Source of the DNA: Breoghania sp037026715
Lineage (GTDB): Bacteria; Pseudomonadota; Alphaproteobacteria; Rhizobiales; Stappiaceae
Direction of reading: 5' to 3'
Length of the DNA stretch: 40,303 bases
Assembly: GCF_037026715.1 (NCBI RefSeq)
Contig: NZ_JBANCG010000016.1
Location: 1 to 40,303, forward strand
The notes under the pieces are model-generated. The model saw only the letters and a list, made by a program, of their open reading frames with translations, was not told the DNA's origin and did not search any database. The position numbers were made by a program, and so were the translations under genes. The number at the start of each line of letters is the position of its first letter. The stretch's first letter is position 1. Shown one piece after another: positions 16,377 through 26,000 of the stretch.

Positions 16377-17933
16377 ATGCAACAGGTGCTGAGCGTTGCG
16401 GAAATGGGCGAGGCCGACCGGCGCACCATCGCCGGCGGGGTTCCCGGGATCGATCTGATGGAGGCGGCCGGGCGCGGCGTTGCGGATGCGGTGGCGGCGC
16501 GCCAGCCGCTTGGCCGGCGGATCGTGGTGCTGGCCGGGCCCGGCAACAACGGCGGCGACGGCTTCGTCGCCGCCCGCATCCTGCGCCGGCGCGGCTATCC
16601 CGTGACAGTCGCTCTTCTGGCGGACCCGGCAAGGCTTAAGGGGGATGCGCGGCTCGCCTTCGATGCGATGGTTCCGGAAGGCGGGGGCGGTGTGCGGCCG
16701 GAGATCGTGACGGCCGCGCCAGAACTCCCGGACCGGGCGGATGTGGTGATTGATGCCCTGTTCGGCGCCGGGCTCGACCGGCCGCTCGAGGGGACTGCGG
16801 GCGCCCTGGTGGAGGCGGTCAACGCGCGTCGGGCGGACAATCCGGAGATGTTCGTCGTCGCCGTCGATCTGCCGAGCGGGGTTTCGGGCGACAGTGGCGC
16901 TGTGCTGGGCGTCGCCGTCCGTGCGGACGTCACCGTCACCTTCTGCCGCAGAAAGCCGGGGCACCTGCTTTATCCGGGGCGGGGCCTGTGCGGACCGGTG
17001 CGTGTGATCGACATCGGCATTCCGGACAAGGTGGTGGCTCAGATCGCGCCGAAGACCTTCGTCAACGCAGCCGATCTGTGGCGCGGTGCATGGCACCCGC
17101 CTGCCGTCGAAGGGCACAAGTACGCGCGCGGGCACGCGGTGGTCGCGTCCGGTCCGGCCCATGCGACGGGAGCCGCGCGCATGGCGGCGGGGGCCGCGCT
17201 GCGCATCGGTGCGGGCCTCGTCACGCTCGCCTCTCCGCGCGAGGCCGTCGCGGTCAACGCAGCGCACCTGACCGCGATCATGATCCGTCCGGTCGACGAT
17301 GCGGCCGCGTTTTCCGAATTGCTCGATGACCGCCGGTTCAATGCGGTCGTGGTGGGCCCCGGAATCGGCGTCGGTCAGAGAACGCGCGACATGGTGCGGG
17401 CCGCGCTGTCCGCGCCGCGGGAAGCGGAGCGCATCGTCGTGCTCGACGCCGATGCACTGACGAGCTTTGCGCAGGAGCCCGAGACGCTTTTTGCCGCGAT
17501 CGCGGCCTCCACATGCCGGGGGGTGGTGCTGACGCCGCATGACGGGGAGTTTGCGCGGATCTTTCCCGATCTCGCCGACGGCGCCTCGCGGCTCGTCCGG
17601 GCGCGGGCGGGGGCTGCGCGCGCCGGTGCGACGGTGCTTCTCAAGGGGCCGGATACGGTGATCGCCGCACCCGATGGACGGGCGGCCATCAACGTCAACG
17701 CCACCGCGTGGCTGGCGACTGCCGGGGCCGGCGACGTGCTGGCCGGAATCATCGCCGGGCTCGGCGCGCAAAGGCTTTCGGCCTTCGACGCGGCGGCGAT
17801 GGGGGCATGGTGTCACGGCGAGGCGGGGCGCATCGCCGGGGCGGGGCTGATCGCGGAAGATCTCGCGCCCTCGCTCAAGCCCGTGATCGAGCGGCTCGCA
17901 GCCGATTGTGACAGCGCGCCAGAGGACAATTGA
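16377..17933 (+). CDS. nnr: Bifunctional NAD(P)HX epimerase / ADP-dependent dehydratase
   Basis: This 518-residue metabolite-repair enzyme restores damaged NADH and NADPH hydrates. The N-terminal YjeF_N epimerase domain (about 1-210) carries AGPGNNGGDGFVAARILRRRG and DVVIDALFGAGLDRP. The C-terminal ribokinase-like dehydratase domain (about 225-510) carries the glycine-rich VVVGPGIG, LTPHDGEFARIF and the ATP/ADP-site NATAWLATAGAGDVLAGIIAG. I chose the ATG at 16377 because the family begins close to it; the 57 upstream in-frame codons have no homology that I recognise. It reads away from glnB. No terminator is seen before tRNA-Leu 37 nt downstream, so the tRNA may be part of the same transcript. 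Confidence 0.95.
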   Translation: MQQVLSVAEMGEADRRTIAGGVPGIDLMEAAGRGVADAVAARQPLGRRIVVLAGPGNNGGDGFVAARILRRRGYPVTVALLADPARLKGDARLAFDAMVPEGGGGVRPEIVTAAPELPDRADVVIDALFGAGLDRPLEGTAGALVEAVNARRADNPEMFVVAVDLPSGVSGDSGAVLGVAVRADVTVTFCRRKPGHLLYPGRGLCGPVRVIDIGIPDKVVAQIAPKTFVNAADLWRGAWHPPAVEGHKYARGHAVVASGPAHATGAARMAAGAALRIGAGLVTLASPREAVAVNAAHLTAIMIRPVDDAAAFSELLDDRRFNAVVVGPGIGVGQRTRDMVRAALSAPREAERIVVLDADALTSFAQEPETLFAAIAASTCRGVVLTPHDGEFARIFPDLADGASRLVRARAGAARAGATVLLKGPDTVIAAPDGRAAINVNATAWLATAGAGDVLAGIIAGLGAQRLSAFDAAAMGAWCHGEAGRIAGAGLIAEDLAPSLKPVIERLAADCDSAPEDN

Positions 17934-17970
17934 CTTCACCGCGTCAGTATGGGAGTACGACGCCGCCGAT

Positions 17971-18054
17971 GCGGCTGTGGCGGAATTGGTAGACGCGCTT
18001 GGTTTAGGTCCAAGTGTCCCTGACGTGGGGGTTCGAGTCCCTCCAGCCGCACCA
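17971..18054 (+). tRNA. tRNA-Leu (anticodon UAG)
   Basis: This class II tRNA has acceptor stem GCGGCTG (17971-17977) with CAGCCGC (18044-18050), discriminator A and encoded CCA. Its D-arm GGCGGAATTGGTAGACGC is typical of leucine. The anticodon loop TTTAGGT gives UAG, reading CUN codons. A short variable arm and GTTCGAG T-loop complete it. It sits between the NAD(P)HX repair gene and tig. Confidence 0.96.
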
Positions 18055-18279
18055 TGGTCCCGTGTCGGATGATCCGTCATGCGCCTGGGCCCCGCCCGGC
18101 ACACGCTCCGTTGATGCAGGCATCATCGGGGGCCCTCTCGCAGGGACCGTGCTGCCGGAATGCTGGGGCGTCCGGCGCATGGATCGCATCCAGTTGAGGC
18201 CCTTTGCCCGTTTATCGAACGGTCATCTCTTCGAACGCCCCTGAACGGGCGTTCCAGATCGAGGACGAAGAATTAAACC

Positions 18280-19647
18280 ATGCAGGTAACCGAAACCCTG
18301 TCGGACGGGCTGAAGCGGGAGCTCAAGGTCGTCATCCCGGCCGACGAGCTCGCCGGCCGGCTCGATACCTATCTCGACGACCTGAAGTCGAAGGTCCGCA
18401 TCAAAGGTTTCCGCCCCGGCAAGGTCCCGGCCGCGCATCTGAAGCGGCTCTACGGGCGCCAGGCGATGGCCGAGATCGTTTCCAACATGCTCAACGAGAC
18501 CACGGCCAAGGCCGTCGAGGATCGTAACGAGCGCCCCGCGCTGCAGCCGGAAGTCGACCTGTCGGACGACGACGCGCAGAAGGTGCTCGCCGGCGAGATC
18601 GATCTCACCTACACCATGACCTACGAGATTCTGCCCGAGATCGAGATCGGCAAGTTCGATGACATCGAGATCGAGCGTCCCATCGTCGAGATTTCCGACG
18701 AGGGCGTGATGGAGCAGGTCGAGCAGATCGCGGAGAGCAACCGCCCGTTCGAGCCCAAGAGCGGCAAGACGCCGAAGGCGGAGAACGGCGATCGGGTGAC
18801 GATGTCGTACCTGGGCAAGATCGATGGCGAGCCCTTCGAGGGCGGTGCCGACGAGAACGGCCAGCTCGTGCTCGGCTCCGGCCGCTTCATCCCGGGCTTC
18901 GAGGAACAGCTCGTGGGCGTGAAGAAGGGCGAGGAGAAGGTCGTCACCGTGTCCTTCCCCGAGGACTATCCGGCCGAGCATCTGGCCGGGAAGGAAGCGA
19001 CCTTCGACGTCGTCGTCAAGGAGATCGAGGCGCCGGGCGAGCTGAAGGTGGACGACGAGTTCGCCAAGGGCCTTGGCCTTGAGTCGCTCGACAAGCTGAA
19101 GGAAATCGTCCGTGGCCAGATCGAGAGCCAGTTCGGCCAGGCGACCCGCCAGAAGGTGAAGCGTCAGCTGCTCGACAAGCTCGACGAGCGCTACGACTTC
19201 GCGCTGCCGGAAAAGCTCGTTGAGAACGAGTTCGACAACATCTGGCGCCAGGTCGAGAACGACATGGCCCGTTCCGGCAAGACCTTTGCCGACGAGGATA
19301 CGGACGAGGAGGCCGCCAAGGCCGACTACCGCAAGATCGCGGAGCGTCGTGTGCGCCTCGGCCTCGTTCTCTCCGAGATCGGCGAGAAGAACGAGATTCA
19401 GGTCACCGACGAGGAGCTGCAGCGCGCCATGTTCGAGCAGGTGCGCCAGTATCCGGGCCAGGAGCAGCAGGTGTTCGACTACTTCAAGAAGAACCCCGCC
19501 GCGCTCGCCGGCCTGCGTGCCCCGATCTACGAGGACAAGGTCGTCGACTACCTTCTGGAACTCGCCAAGGTGACCGACAAGGTCGTCACCAAGGAAGACC
19601 TCATGAAGGCCGACGACGAGGACGAGGAGACGGCCGAAAAGGCCTGA
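18280..19647 (+). CDS. tig: Trigger factor (ribosome-associated chaperone, prolyl isomerase)
   Basis: This 455-residue chaperone binds at the ribosome exit tunnel and helps nascent chains fold. The N-terminal ribosome-docking loop GFRPGKVP is at about residues 45-52. The FKBP-like peptidyl-prolyl isomerase domain (about 165-245) contains GDRVTMSYLGKIDGEPFEGG and GRFIPGFEEQLVGVKKGE. The C-terminal arm region is alpha-helical and highly charged and ends in an acidic tail. Length is normal for alphaproteobacteria. It is followed by a strong terminator and then clpP, clpX and lon, the conserved protein quality-control block. Confidence 0.98.
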   Translation: MQVTETLSDGLKRELKVVIPADELAGRLDTYLDDLKSKVRIKGFRPGKVPAAHLKRLYGRQAMAEIVSNMLNETTAKAVEDRNERPALQPEVDLSDDDAQKVLAGEIDLTYTMTYEILPEIEIGKFDDIEIERPIVEISDEGVMEQVEQIAESNRPFEPKSGKTPKAENGDRVTMSYLGKIDGEPFEGGADENGQLVLGSGRFIPGFEEQLVGVKKGEEKVVTVSFPEDYPAEHLAGKEATFDVVVKEIEAPGELKVDDEFAKGLGLESLDKLKEIVRGQIESQFGQATRQKVKRQLLDKLDERYDFALPEKLVENEFDNIWRQVENDMARSGKTFADEDTDEEAAKADYRKIAERRVRLGLVLSEIGEKNEIQVTDEELQRAMFEQVRQYPGQEQQVFDYFKKNPAALAGLRAPIYEDKVVDYLLELAKVTDKVVTKEDLMKADDEDEETAEKA

Positions 19648-19706
19648 TCCTTCGCCGTTCCCTTCGCGAGGGTTTCCCGTCAGGGGCCTTCGGCTGAAAC
19701 GCTCAT

Positions 19707-19740
19707 GCCCCGCCCGTCTTGCGCAGACGGGCGGGGCGTT
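19707..19740 (+). terminator. Terminator downstream of tig
   Basis: GCCCCGCCCGTCT (19707-19719) pairs over 13 bp with 19725-19737 around a 5-nt loop, followed by GTTCGT. The stem is very stable although the T-run is short. It begins 60 nt after the tig stop. The rest of the gap to clpP (19741-20052) has no gene. Confidence 0.75.
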
Positions 19741-19928
19741 CGTCTGTCGGAGGGGGCGAAAGAACGGGGCCGGGTGGGGCCGTCTCGAAGGACGGGCAAC
19801 CGTCTCCGGTCGGCGCGCTCGGACTTGTGATCCGGCAAAGCGGCGGATGGGAGGTTGAACGGGCGGCGCGCTCTGTTAAGGATAAGGCGCGGTTGGTCGG
19901 GCGCTGATGCCGGCTGAAATGATCGGAC

Positions 19929-19957
19929 CTTTCGGGGCGCGCGATCATCCCCTATGT
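19929..19957 (+). promoter_or_regulatory. Candidate sigma-32-like promoter of clpP
   Basis: CCTATGT at 19951-19957, preceded by two C, resembles the -10 of alphaproteobacterial heat-shock promoters. A weak -35, CTTTCG at 19929-19934, lies 16 nt upstream where CTTGAA is expected. It is about 95 nt before the clpP start. The -35 match is poor, so this is a suggestion only. Confidence 0.3.
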
Positions 19958-20052
19958 ATTGAGGGCACCGCCGCGACTCGTGAGCCGTCTCGCGTGGCGC
20001 GGCGGACCGAGTTTACGAGCGCTGACACGAAGCGCCGAGTGATGGACCACAC

Positions 20053-20688
20053 ATGAAAGATCCCGTCGATTTCTACATGAGCACGCTGGTTCCGATGGTC
20101 GTGGAACAGACCAATCGCGGCGAACGCTCATACGATATTTTCTCCCGCCTGCTGAAGGAACGCATCATCTTCATCACCGGCGGCGTGGAGGATCAGATGG
20201 CGACGCTGGTCTGCGCCCAGCTCCTTTTCCTGGAGGCGGAAAACCCCTCCAAGGAAATCGCCATGTACATCAATTCGCCTGGCGGACTGGTGACAGCGGG
20301 ACTGGCGATCTACGACACGATGCAGTTCGTGCGCCCGGAGATCTCCACGCTGTGCATCGGCCAGGCGGCGTCCATGGGCTCGCTCTTGCTGGCCGCCGGC
20401 GCGCCGGGCGCGCGCTTCGCGCTTCCCAATGCCCGGGTGATGGTGCACCAGCCCTCGGGCGGGTTCCGCGGCCAGACGTCGGACATCATCCTGCACGCGC
20501 AGGAGATCATAAACATCAAGCGCCGCCTCAACGACATCTATGTCAAGCACACCGGCCGCAAGCTTGAAGACATTGAAGCCGCGCTGGAACGCGATAACTT
20601 CATGACGGCGGACATGGCGCGCGACTTCGGCATCATCGACAAGGTCATTTCCGACCGCTCGTCGCTGGCCGATGAGGACGACGCTTGA
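20053..20688 (+). CDS. clpP: ATP-dependent Clp protease proteolytic subunit
   Basis: This 211-residue serine peptidase forms the tetradecameric chamber that degrades substrates unfolded by ClpX or ClpA. The catalytic triad is visible: Ser107 in GQAASMGS, His132 in MVHQPSGG and Asp181 in LERDNFM. The MYINSPGG strand that binds substrate is intact. It is the first gene of the clpP-clpX-lon block, 293 nt ahead of clpX, which is the usual arrangement. That gap contains no gene I can support. Confidence 0.98.
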   Translation: MKDPVDFYMSTLVPMVVEQTNRGERSYDIFSRLLKERIIFITGGVEDQMATLVCAQLLFLEAENPSKEIAMYINSPGGLVTAGLAIYDTMQFVRPEISTLCIGQAASMGSLLLAAGAPGARFALPNARVMVHQPSGGFRGQTSDIILHAQEIINIKRRLNDIYVKHTGRKLEDIEAALERDNFMTADMARDFGIIDKVISDRSSLADEDDA

Positions 20689-20981
20689 AGTTAAGCCGGC
20701 GCGCTCGTTGCGAGACGGGCCGGACCCGGAAGATCGATCGAGCTTGGCAGCACGCGCGCCGCACGGGAAAGTCCCAGCTTGCGGTGCAGGTTTAAGCGAA
20801 TATTGATTTTTCGGATGGAAGCATGGTTGGATTCGTTGATGTGCTGCGTAAAAATGCGGTGTTTCGGCGGGTTTGCACGAGGTAAGTCAATCGGCCTAGG
20901 GCATGCGGCACAAAGGTGCCTCAATGCCGTGCTGATACAAGCGGAGGCGACGAAGCTTCCGAACGATGCGGGGTTGATCGA

Positions 20982-22247
<1,266 letters not shown>

Positions 22248-22329
22248 TCCAGGCTCTGCCTTGGGCCTTGTCGGCGCCGTCGTTCGGCCCTTCCGGCCGC
22301 GCTTGCGATGGCAGAGACCGCAGAATGCA

Positions 22330-22364
22330 GGGGAGGGGTGTCGGCCAGCCTTGACACCTTCCCC
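22330..22364 (+). terminator. Stem-loop between clpX and lon
   Basis: GGGGAGGGGTGTC (22330-22342) pairs with GACACCTTCCCC (22353-22364) apart from one bulge and one mismatch, with a 10-nt loop. It starts 83 nt after the clpX stop. No T-run follows, so it may be a pause or processing site rather than a full terminator. The rest of the clpX-lon gap (22248-22597) has no gene. Confidence 0.4.
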
Positions 22365-22597
22365 CCGGCTCGCCACCTAATGGACGAGCCAGCGGCTAGG
22401 GATCGCGGGCGTCGCCTCTGGAGAGGGGCTTCCGCGATCGGCTTTGATGAACCGTTCCTGCGCTTTTCGGTAGGGGCTTTTGAGCCTGCCGTTCTGTCAG
22501 TTCCGCGCCCGCGGGGCTGTTTCGCCGGGGCCGGTGCCGCAAGATGTGTCCCCACGCATTCCTCCCTGTGCCGGGACACTGTGAGAGAGGACAAGAA

Positions 22598-25030
22598 ATG
22601 AGCGACCTCGAAACGCGGGCGGGAGCGGCCGGCACGAACGTCTACCCGGTTCTGCCGCTCCGCGACATCGTCGTCTTTCCGCACATGATCGTGCCGCTCT
22701 TCGTCGGGCGGGAGAAGTCCATTCGCGCGCTTGAGGAAGTGATGCGGGCGGACAAGCAGATCCTGCTCGCCACCCAGAAGAACGCCAGCGACGACGACCC
22801 CGAAGCCTCGCAGATCTACGAGATCGGCACGCTTGCCACCGTGCTGCAGCTGCTCAAGCTGCCGGACGGCACCGTGAAGGTGCTGGTGGAAGGCGGCGGC
22901 CGCGCCGAGATCACGTCCTTTACCGACCGTTCCGACCTTTTCGAGGCGGAAGCCGTGGCCCTCGACGAGGATGCCGGCGAGGCGGTGGAAGTGGAAGCGC
23001 TCGCGCGCTCGGTGGTCAGCGAGTTCGAGAACTACGTCAAGCTGAACAAGAAGGTTTCGCCGGACGTCATCGGTGCGGCGACGCAGATCGAGGATTACGC
23101 CAAGCTGGCCGACACGATCGCCTCTCATCTGGCGATCAAGATCCCGGAGAAGCAGGCGATCCTGGCGATCACTTCCGTGCCGGAGAGGCTGGAACGCGTG
23201 CTCTCGCTGATGGAAAGCGAGATCTCGGTCCTGCAGGTGGAAAAGCGCATCCGCTCGCGCGTCAAGCGCCAGATGGAGAAGACCCAGCGCGAGTACTATC
23301 TCAACGAGCAGATGAAGGCGATCCAGAAGGAGCTCGGCGACGGCGAGGACGGCCGCGACGAGCTGGCCGAGCTGGAAGAGAAGATCGACAAGACGAAGCT
23401 CTCCAAGGAGGCCCGCGAAAAGGCGCAGGCCGAGATGAAGAAGCTGCGCCAGATGAGCCCGATGTCGGCGGAAGCCACCGTCGTGCGCAACTATCTCGAC
23501 TGGCTGCTGTCCATTCCGTGGGGCAAGAAGTCCCGCGTGAAGAACGATCTCGCCTATGCCGAGAAGCTCCTCGATTCCGAGCACTACGGGCTTGAGAAGG
23601 TCAAGGAGCGCATTGTCGAGTATCTCGCCGTGCAGCAGCGGGCGAACAAGCTGAAGGGCCCGATCCTGTGCCTCGTCGGCCCCCCGGGCGTCGGCAAGAC
23701 CTCGCTCGGCCAGTCGATCGCCAAGGCCACGGGCCGCGAATTCGTGCGCGTGTCGCTCGGCGGCGTGCGCGACGAGGCGGAGATCCGCGGTCACCGGCGC
23801 ACCTATATCGGCTCGATGCCCGGCAAGGTCATCCAGTCGATGCGCAAGGCGAAGAAGTCCAACCCGCTGTTCCTTCTCGACGAGATCGACAAGATGGGCA
23901 TGGACTTCCGCGGCGATCCGTCGTCCGCCCTGCTGGAGGTGCTGGATCCGGAACAAAACTCCACCTTCATGGATCACTACCTGGAGGTCGAGTACGATCT
24001 GTCCAACGTGATGTTCGTGACCACGGCCAACACGCTGAACATTCCGGGCCCGCTGATGGACCGCATGGAGATCATTCGCATCGCCGGTTACACCGAGGAT
24101 GAGAAGGTAGAGATCGCGCGCCGTCACCTGCTGCCGAAGGCGGAGAAGAACCACGGCCTGAAGAAGGGTGAGTTCGAGATCGACGATGCGGCGCTCCGGC
24201 TGATGATCCAGCGCTACACCCGCGAGGCGGGCGTTCGTAACCTCGAACGCGAGCTCTCCACGGTATCGCGCAAGGCGGTCAAGTCGCTGATCATGGACAA
24301 GAAGACCGAGATCCGCGTGACGGCCGACAACCTGGAGGACTTCCTGGGCGTGCCCCGGTTCCGCCACGGCGAGGCCGAGCGCGAGGATCAGGTCGGCGTG
24401 GTTACCGGGCTTGCCTGGACCGAGGTCGGCGGCGAGCTGCTGACGATCGAAGGCGTCATGATGCCCGGCAAGGGCAAGATGACGGTAACGGGCAACCTGC
24501 GCGACGTGATGAAGGAATCGATTTCGGCGGCGGCGTCCTACGTGCGCTCGCGGGCGGTCGATTTCGGCATCGAGCCGCCGCTCTTCGACAAGCGGGACAT
24601 CCACGTCCACGTGCCGGAGGGCGCGACGCCGAAGGACGGTCCGTCCGCCGGTATCGCCATGGCGACGGCCGTCGTCTCGATCATGACCGGCATTCCCGTG
24701 CACAAGGATGTCGCCATGACCGGCGAGATCACGTTGCGCGGCCGGGTGCTGCCGATCGGCGGACTGAAGGAAAAGCTGCTCGCGGCCCTTCGCGGCGGCA
24801 TCAAGAAAGTGCTCATTCCGGAAGAGAACGCCAAGGATCTGGCCGACATTCCGGACAACGTGAAGAGCGGGATGGAGATCATTCCGGTTTCGCGGGTGGG
24901 CGAGGTGCTGGAGCATGCGCTGGTGCGCATGCCGGAGCCGATCGAGTGGGACGTGGAAGCGCAGGACAAGAAGGCCGCCGCCCAGGTGGTGGCCGAGGAT
25001 GATGCCTCCGCGCTGACGACGGCGCACTGA
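22598..25030 (+). CDS. lon: ATP-dependent protease La
   Basis: This 810-residue AAA+ serine-lysine protease degrades misfolded and regulatory proteins such as, in related bacteria, CcrM and DnaA. An N-terminal LON substrate domain (YPVLPLRDIVVFPHM at about 13-27) is followed by a coiled-coil, the AAA+ module with Walker A GPPGVGKT (361-368) and LLDEIDKM, and the protease domain with PKDGPSAG (Ser683) and Lys726, the expected 43 residues apart. The ATG at 22598 is preceded by GAGAGAGGA; the frame upstream is not conserved. It lies between clpX and hupB as in other Hyphomicrobiales, and a terminator follows. Confidence 0.98.
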   Translation: MSDLETRAGAAGTNVYPVLPLRDIVVFPHMIVPLFVGREKSIRALEEVMRADKQILLATQKNASDDDPEASQIYEIGTLATVLQLLKLPDGTVKVLVEGGGRAEITSFTDRSDLFEAEAVALDEDAGEAVEVEALARSVVSEFENYVKLNKKVSPDVIGAATQIEDYAKLADTIASHLAIKIPEKQAILAITSVPERLERVLSLMESEISVLQVEKRIRSRVKRQMEKTQREYYLNEQMKAIQKELGDGEDGRDELAELEEKIDKTKLSKEAREKAQAEMKKLRQMSPMSAEATVVRNYLDWLLSIPWGKKSRVKNDLAYAEKLLDSEHYGLEKVKERIVEYLAVQQRANKLKGPILCLVGPPGVGKTSLGQSIAKATGREFVRVSLGGVRDEAEIRGHRRTYIGSMPGKVIQSMRKAKKSNPLFLLDEIDKMGMDFRGDPSSALLEVLDPEQNSTFMDHYLEVEYDLSNVMFVTTANTLNIPGPLMDRMEIIRIAGYTEDEKVEIARRHLLPKAEKNHGLKKGEFEIDDAALRLMIQRYTREAGVRNLERELSTVSRKAVKSLIMDKKTEIRVTADNLEDFLGVPRFRHGEAEREDQVGVVTGLAWTEVGGELLTIEGVMMPGKGKMTVTGNLRDVMKESISAAASYVRSRAVDFGIEPPLFDKRDIHVHVPEGATPKDGPSAGIAMATAVVSIMTGIPVHKDVAMTGEITLRGRVLPIGGLKEKLLAALRGGIKKVLIPEENAKDLADIPDNVKSGMEIIPVSRVGEVLEHALVRMPEPIEWDVEAQDKKAAAQVVAEDDASALTTAH

Positions 25031-25060
25031 TCTCCCGGCACGAATGATGAGAAAAACGGA

Positions 25061-25091
25061 GGCCCCGGCCGCGCGCGCGACCGGGGCCTTT
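25061..25091 (+). terminator. Terminator downstream of lon
   Basis: GGCCCCGG (25061-25068) pairs with CCGGGGCC (25081-25088) around a GC-rich loop and is followed by TTTT. It is 30 nt after the lon stop. The stretch 25092-25403 up to hupB has no gene and presumably holds the hupB promoter. Confidence 0.85.
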
Positions 25092-25403
25092 TCGCATCCG
25101 CTAACGGGTGCCGGAAAGCGTGCTTCGTGCGGCTCAAAGGGCGGGAATCGCGCCGGGTGCGGCGGGGGAGGGCGCTGGCTGCGGGCGCACCTTTTGCGCC
25201 CCGGAAATGCTCAGGTTTCGCCGCAATCGCGATGTGTGCGGTGCATTCATGCTGAATATCCCCAAATTCGTATCGAAAAACCCGCAGGAGTGGCGGATTT
25301 CTGCGATTTTCTCTTGCGTTGGGGGGCGTTTCCCGTGAGTGTCGCTCGCGCGGATCCTAGCGCGAATCGACGGCGATCCGCCATTTGCATGAAAGGAACT
25401 GCT

Positions 25404-25679
25404 ATGAACAAGAATGATCTCGTGGCGGCCGTTGCCGAGAAGAGTGGCCTGTCCAAGGCGCAGGCCGGCGACGCCGTTGACGCCGCTTTCGCCGCGATCA
25501 CCGAGACGCTGAAGAGCGGCGGCGAAGTTCGCATCATCGGGTTCGGCAATTTCATGGTTTCCGAGCGCGCGGCGACCGAGGGTCGTAACCCGCGCACCGG
25601 CGACCCGATCAAGATCCCGGCGTCGAAGACGCCGAAGTTCAAGGCCGGCAAGGGCCTGAAGGACGCGGTCAACAGCTGA
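25404..25679 (+). CDS. hupB: DNA-binding protein HU
   Basis: This 91-residue nucleoid protein bends and compacts DNA as a dimer. It begins MNKNDLVAAVAEKSGLSKAQ and carries the HU/IHF signature GFGNFMVSERAATEGRNPRTG around residues 46-66, including the DNA-intercalating Pro in the RNPRTG arm. It ends TPKFKAGKGLKDAVN. AAAGGA precedes the ATG at 25404. It is alone between two strong terminators, consistent with high independent expression. Confidence 0.98.
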   Translation: MNKNDLVAAVAEKSGLSKAQAGDAVDAAFAAITETLKSGGEVRIIGFGNFMVSERAATEGRNPRTGDPIKIPASKTPKFKAGKGLKDAVNS

Positions 25680-25712
25680 TCGGCGTTAGCCGATTGGGAT
25701 GACCTCCTGAGG

Positions 25713-25752
25713 AAAAAGCCCCGCGGCAGGATGCGCCGGCGGGGCTTTTTTC
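25713..25752 (+). terminator. Terminator downstream of hupB
   Basis: GCCCCGC (25718-25724) pairs with GCGGGGC (25739-25745), flanked by AAAAA upstream and TTTTTT downstream (25746-25751), so it can act in both directions. It starts about 35 nt after the hupB stop. Confidence 0.92.
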
Positions 25753-25852
25753 GTGGCTTTCGCAGTCATGGGATTGCAGTGCCTTGCATTCGCGCCGCTT
25801 TCCCCTTAAACGGACGCACGCTGTTCGGCCCACAATGCGGGCGGCCCCGGAA

Positions 25853-25928
25853 GGGCGGTTAGCTCAGTTGGTAGAGCGCCTCGTTTACACCGAGGATGTC
25901 GGGAGTTCGAGTCTCTCACCGCCCACCA
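25853..25928 (+). tRNA. tRNA-Val (anticodon UAC), probable prophage attachment site
   Basis: This 76-nt class I tRNA has acceptor GGGCGGT (25853-25859) with ACCGCCC (25918-25924), discriminator A, encoded CCA, and anticodon loop TTTACAC giving UAC. The prophage integrase begins its reading frame towards it and ends 73 nt downstream, the standard layout when a phage uses the 3' half of a tRNA as attB. The tRNA remains intact because the element carries a replacement 3' end. The second att copy should be beyond the right edge; I find no repeat of the tRNA 3' half inside the window. Confidence 0.95.
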
Positions 25929-26000
25929 TATTTTCAATGACTTAGCCTGTGTAGCGGTGTGCATTTCTTTCGCGCCGCTCAGAAACCGCTCTGAAACGGT

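Noticed and set aside
22350..22381. Heat-shock promoter upstream of lon (CTTGAC ... CCTAAT)
   Set aside because: The spacing is too long and the -35 lies inside the arm of a stem-loop (22330-22364).
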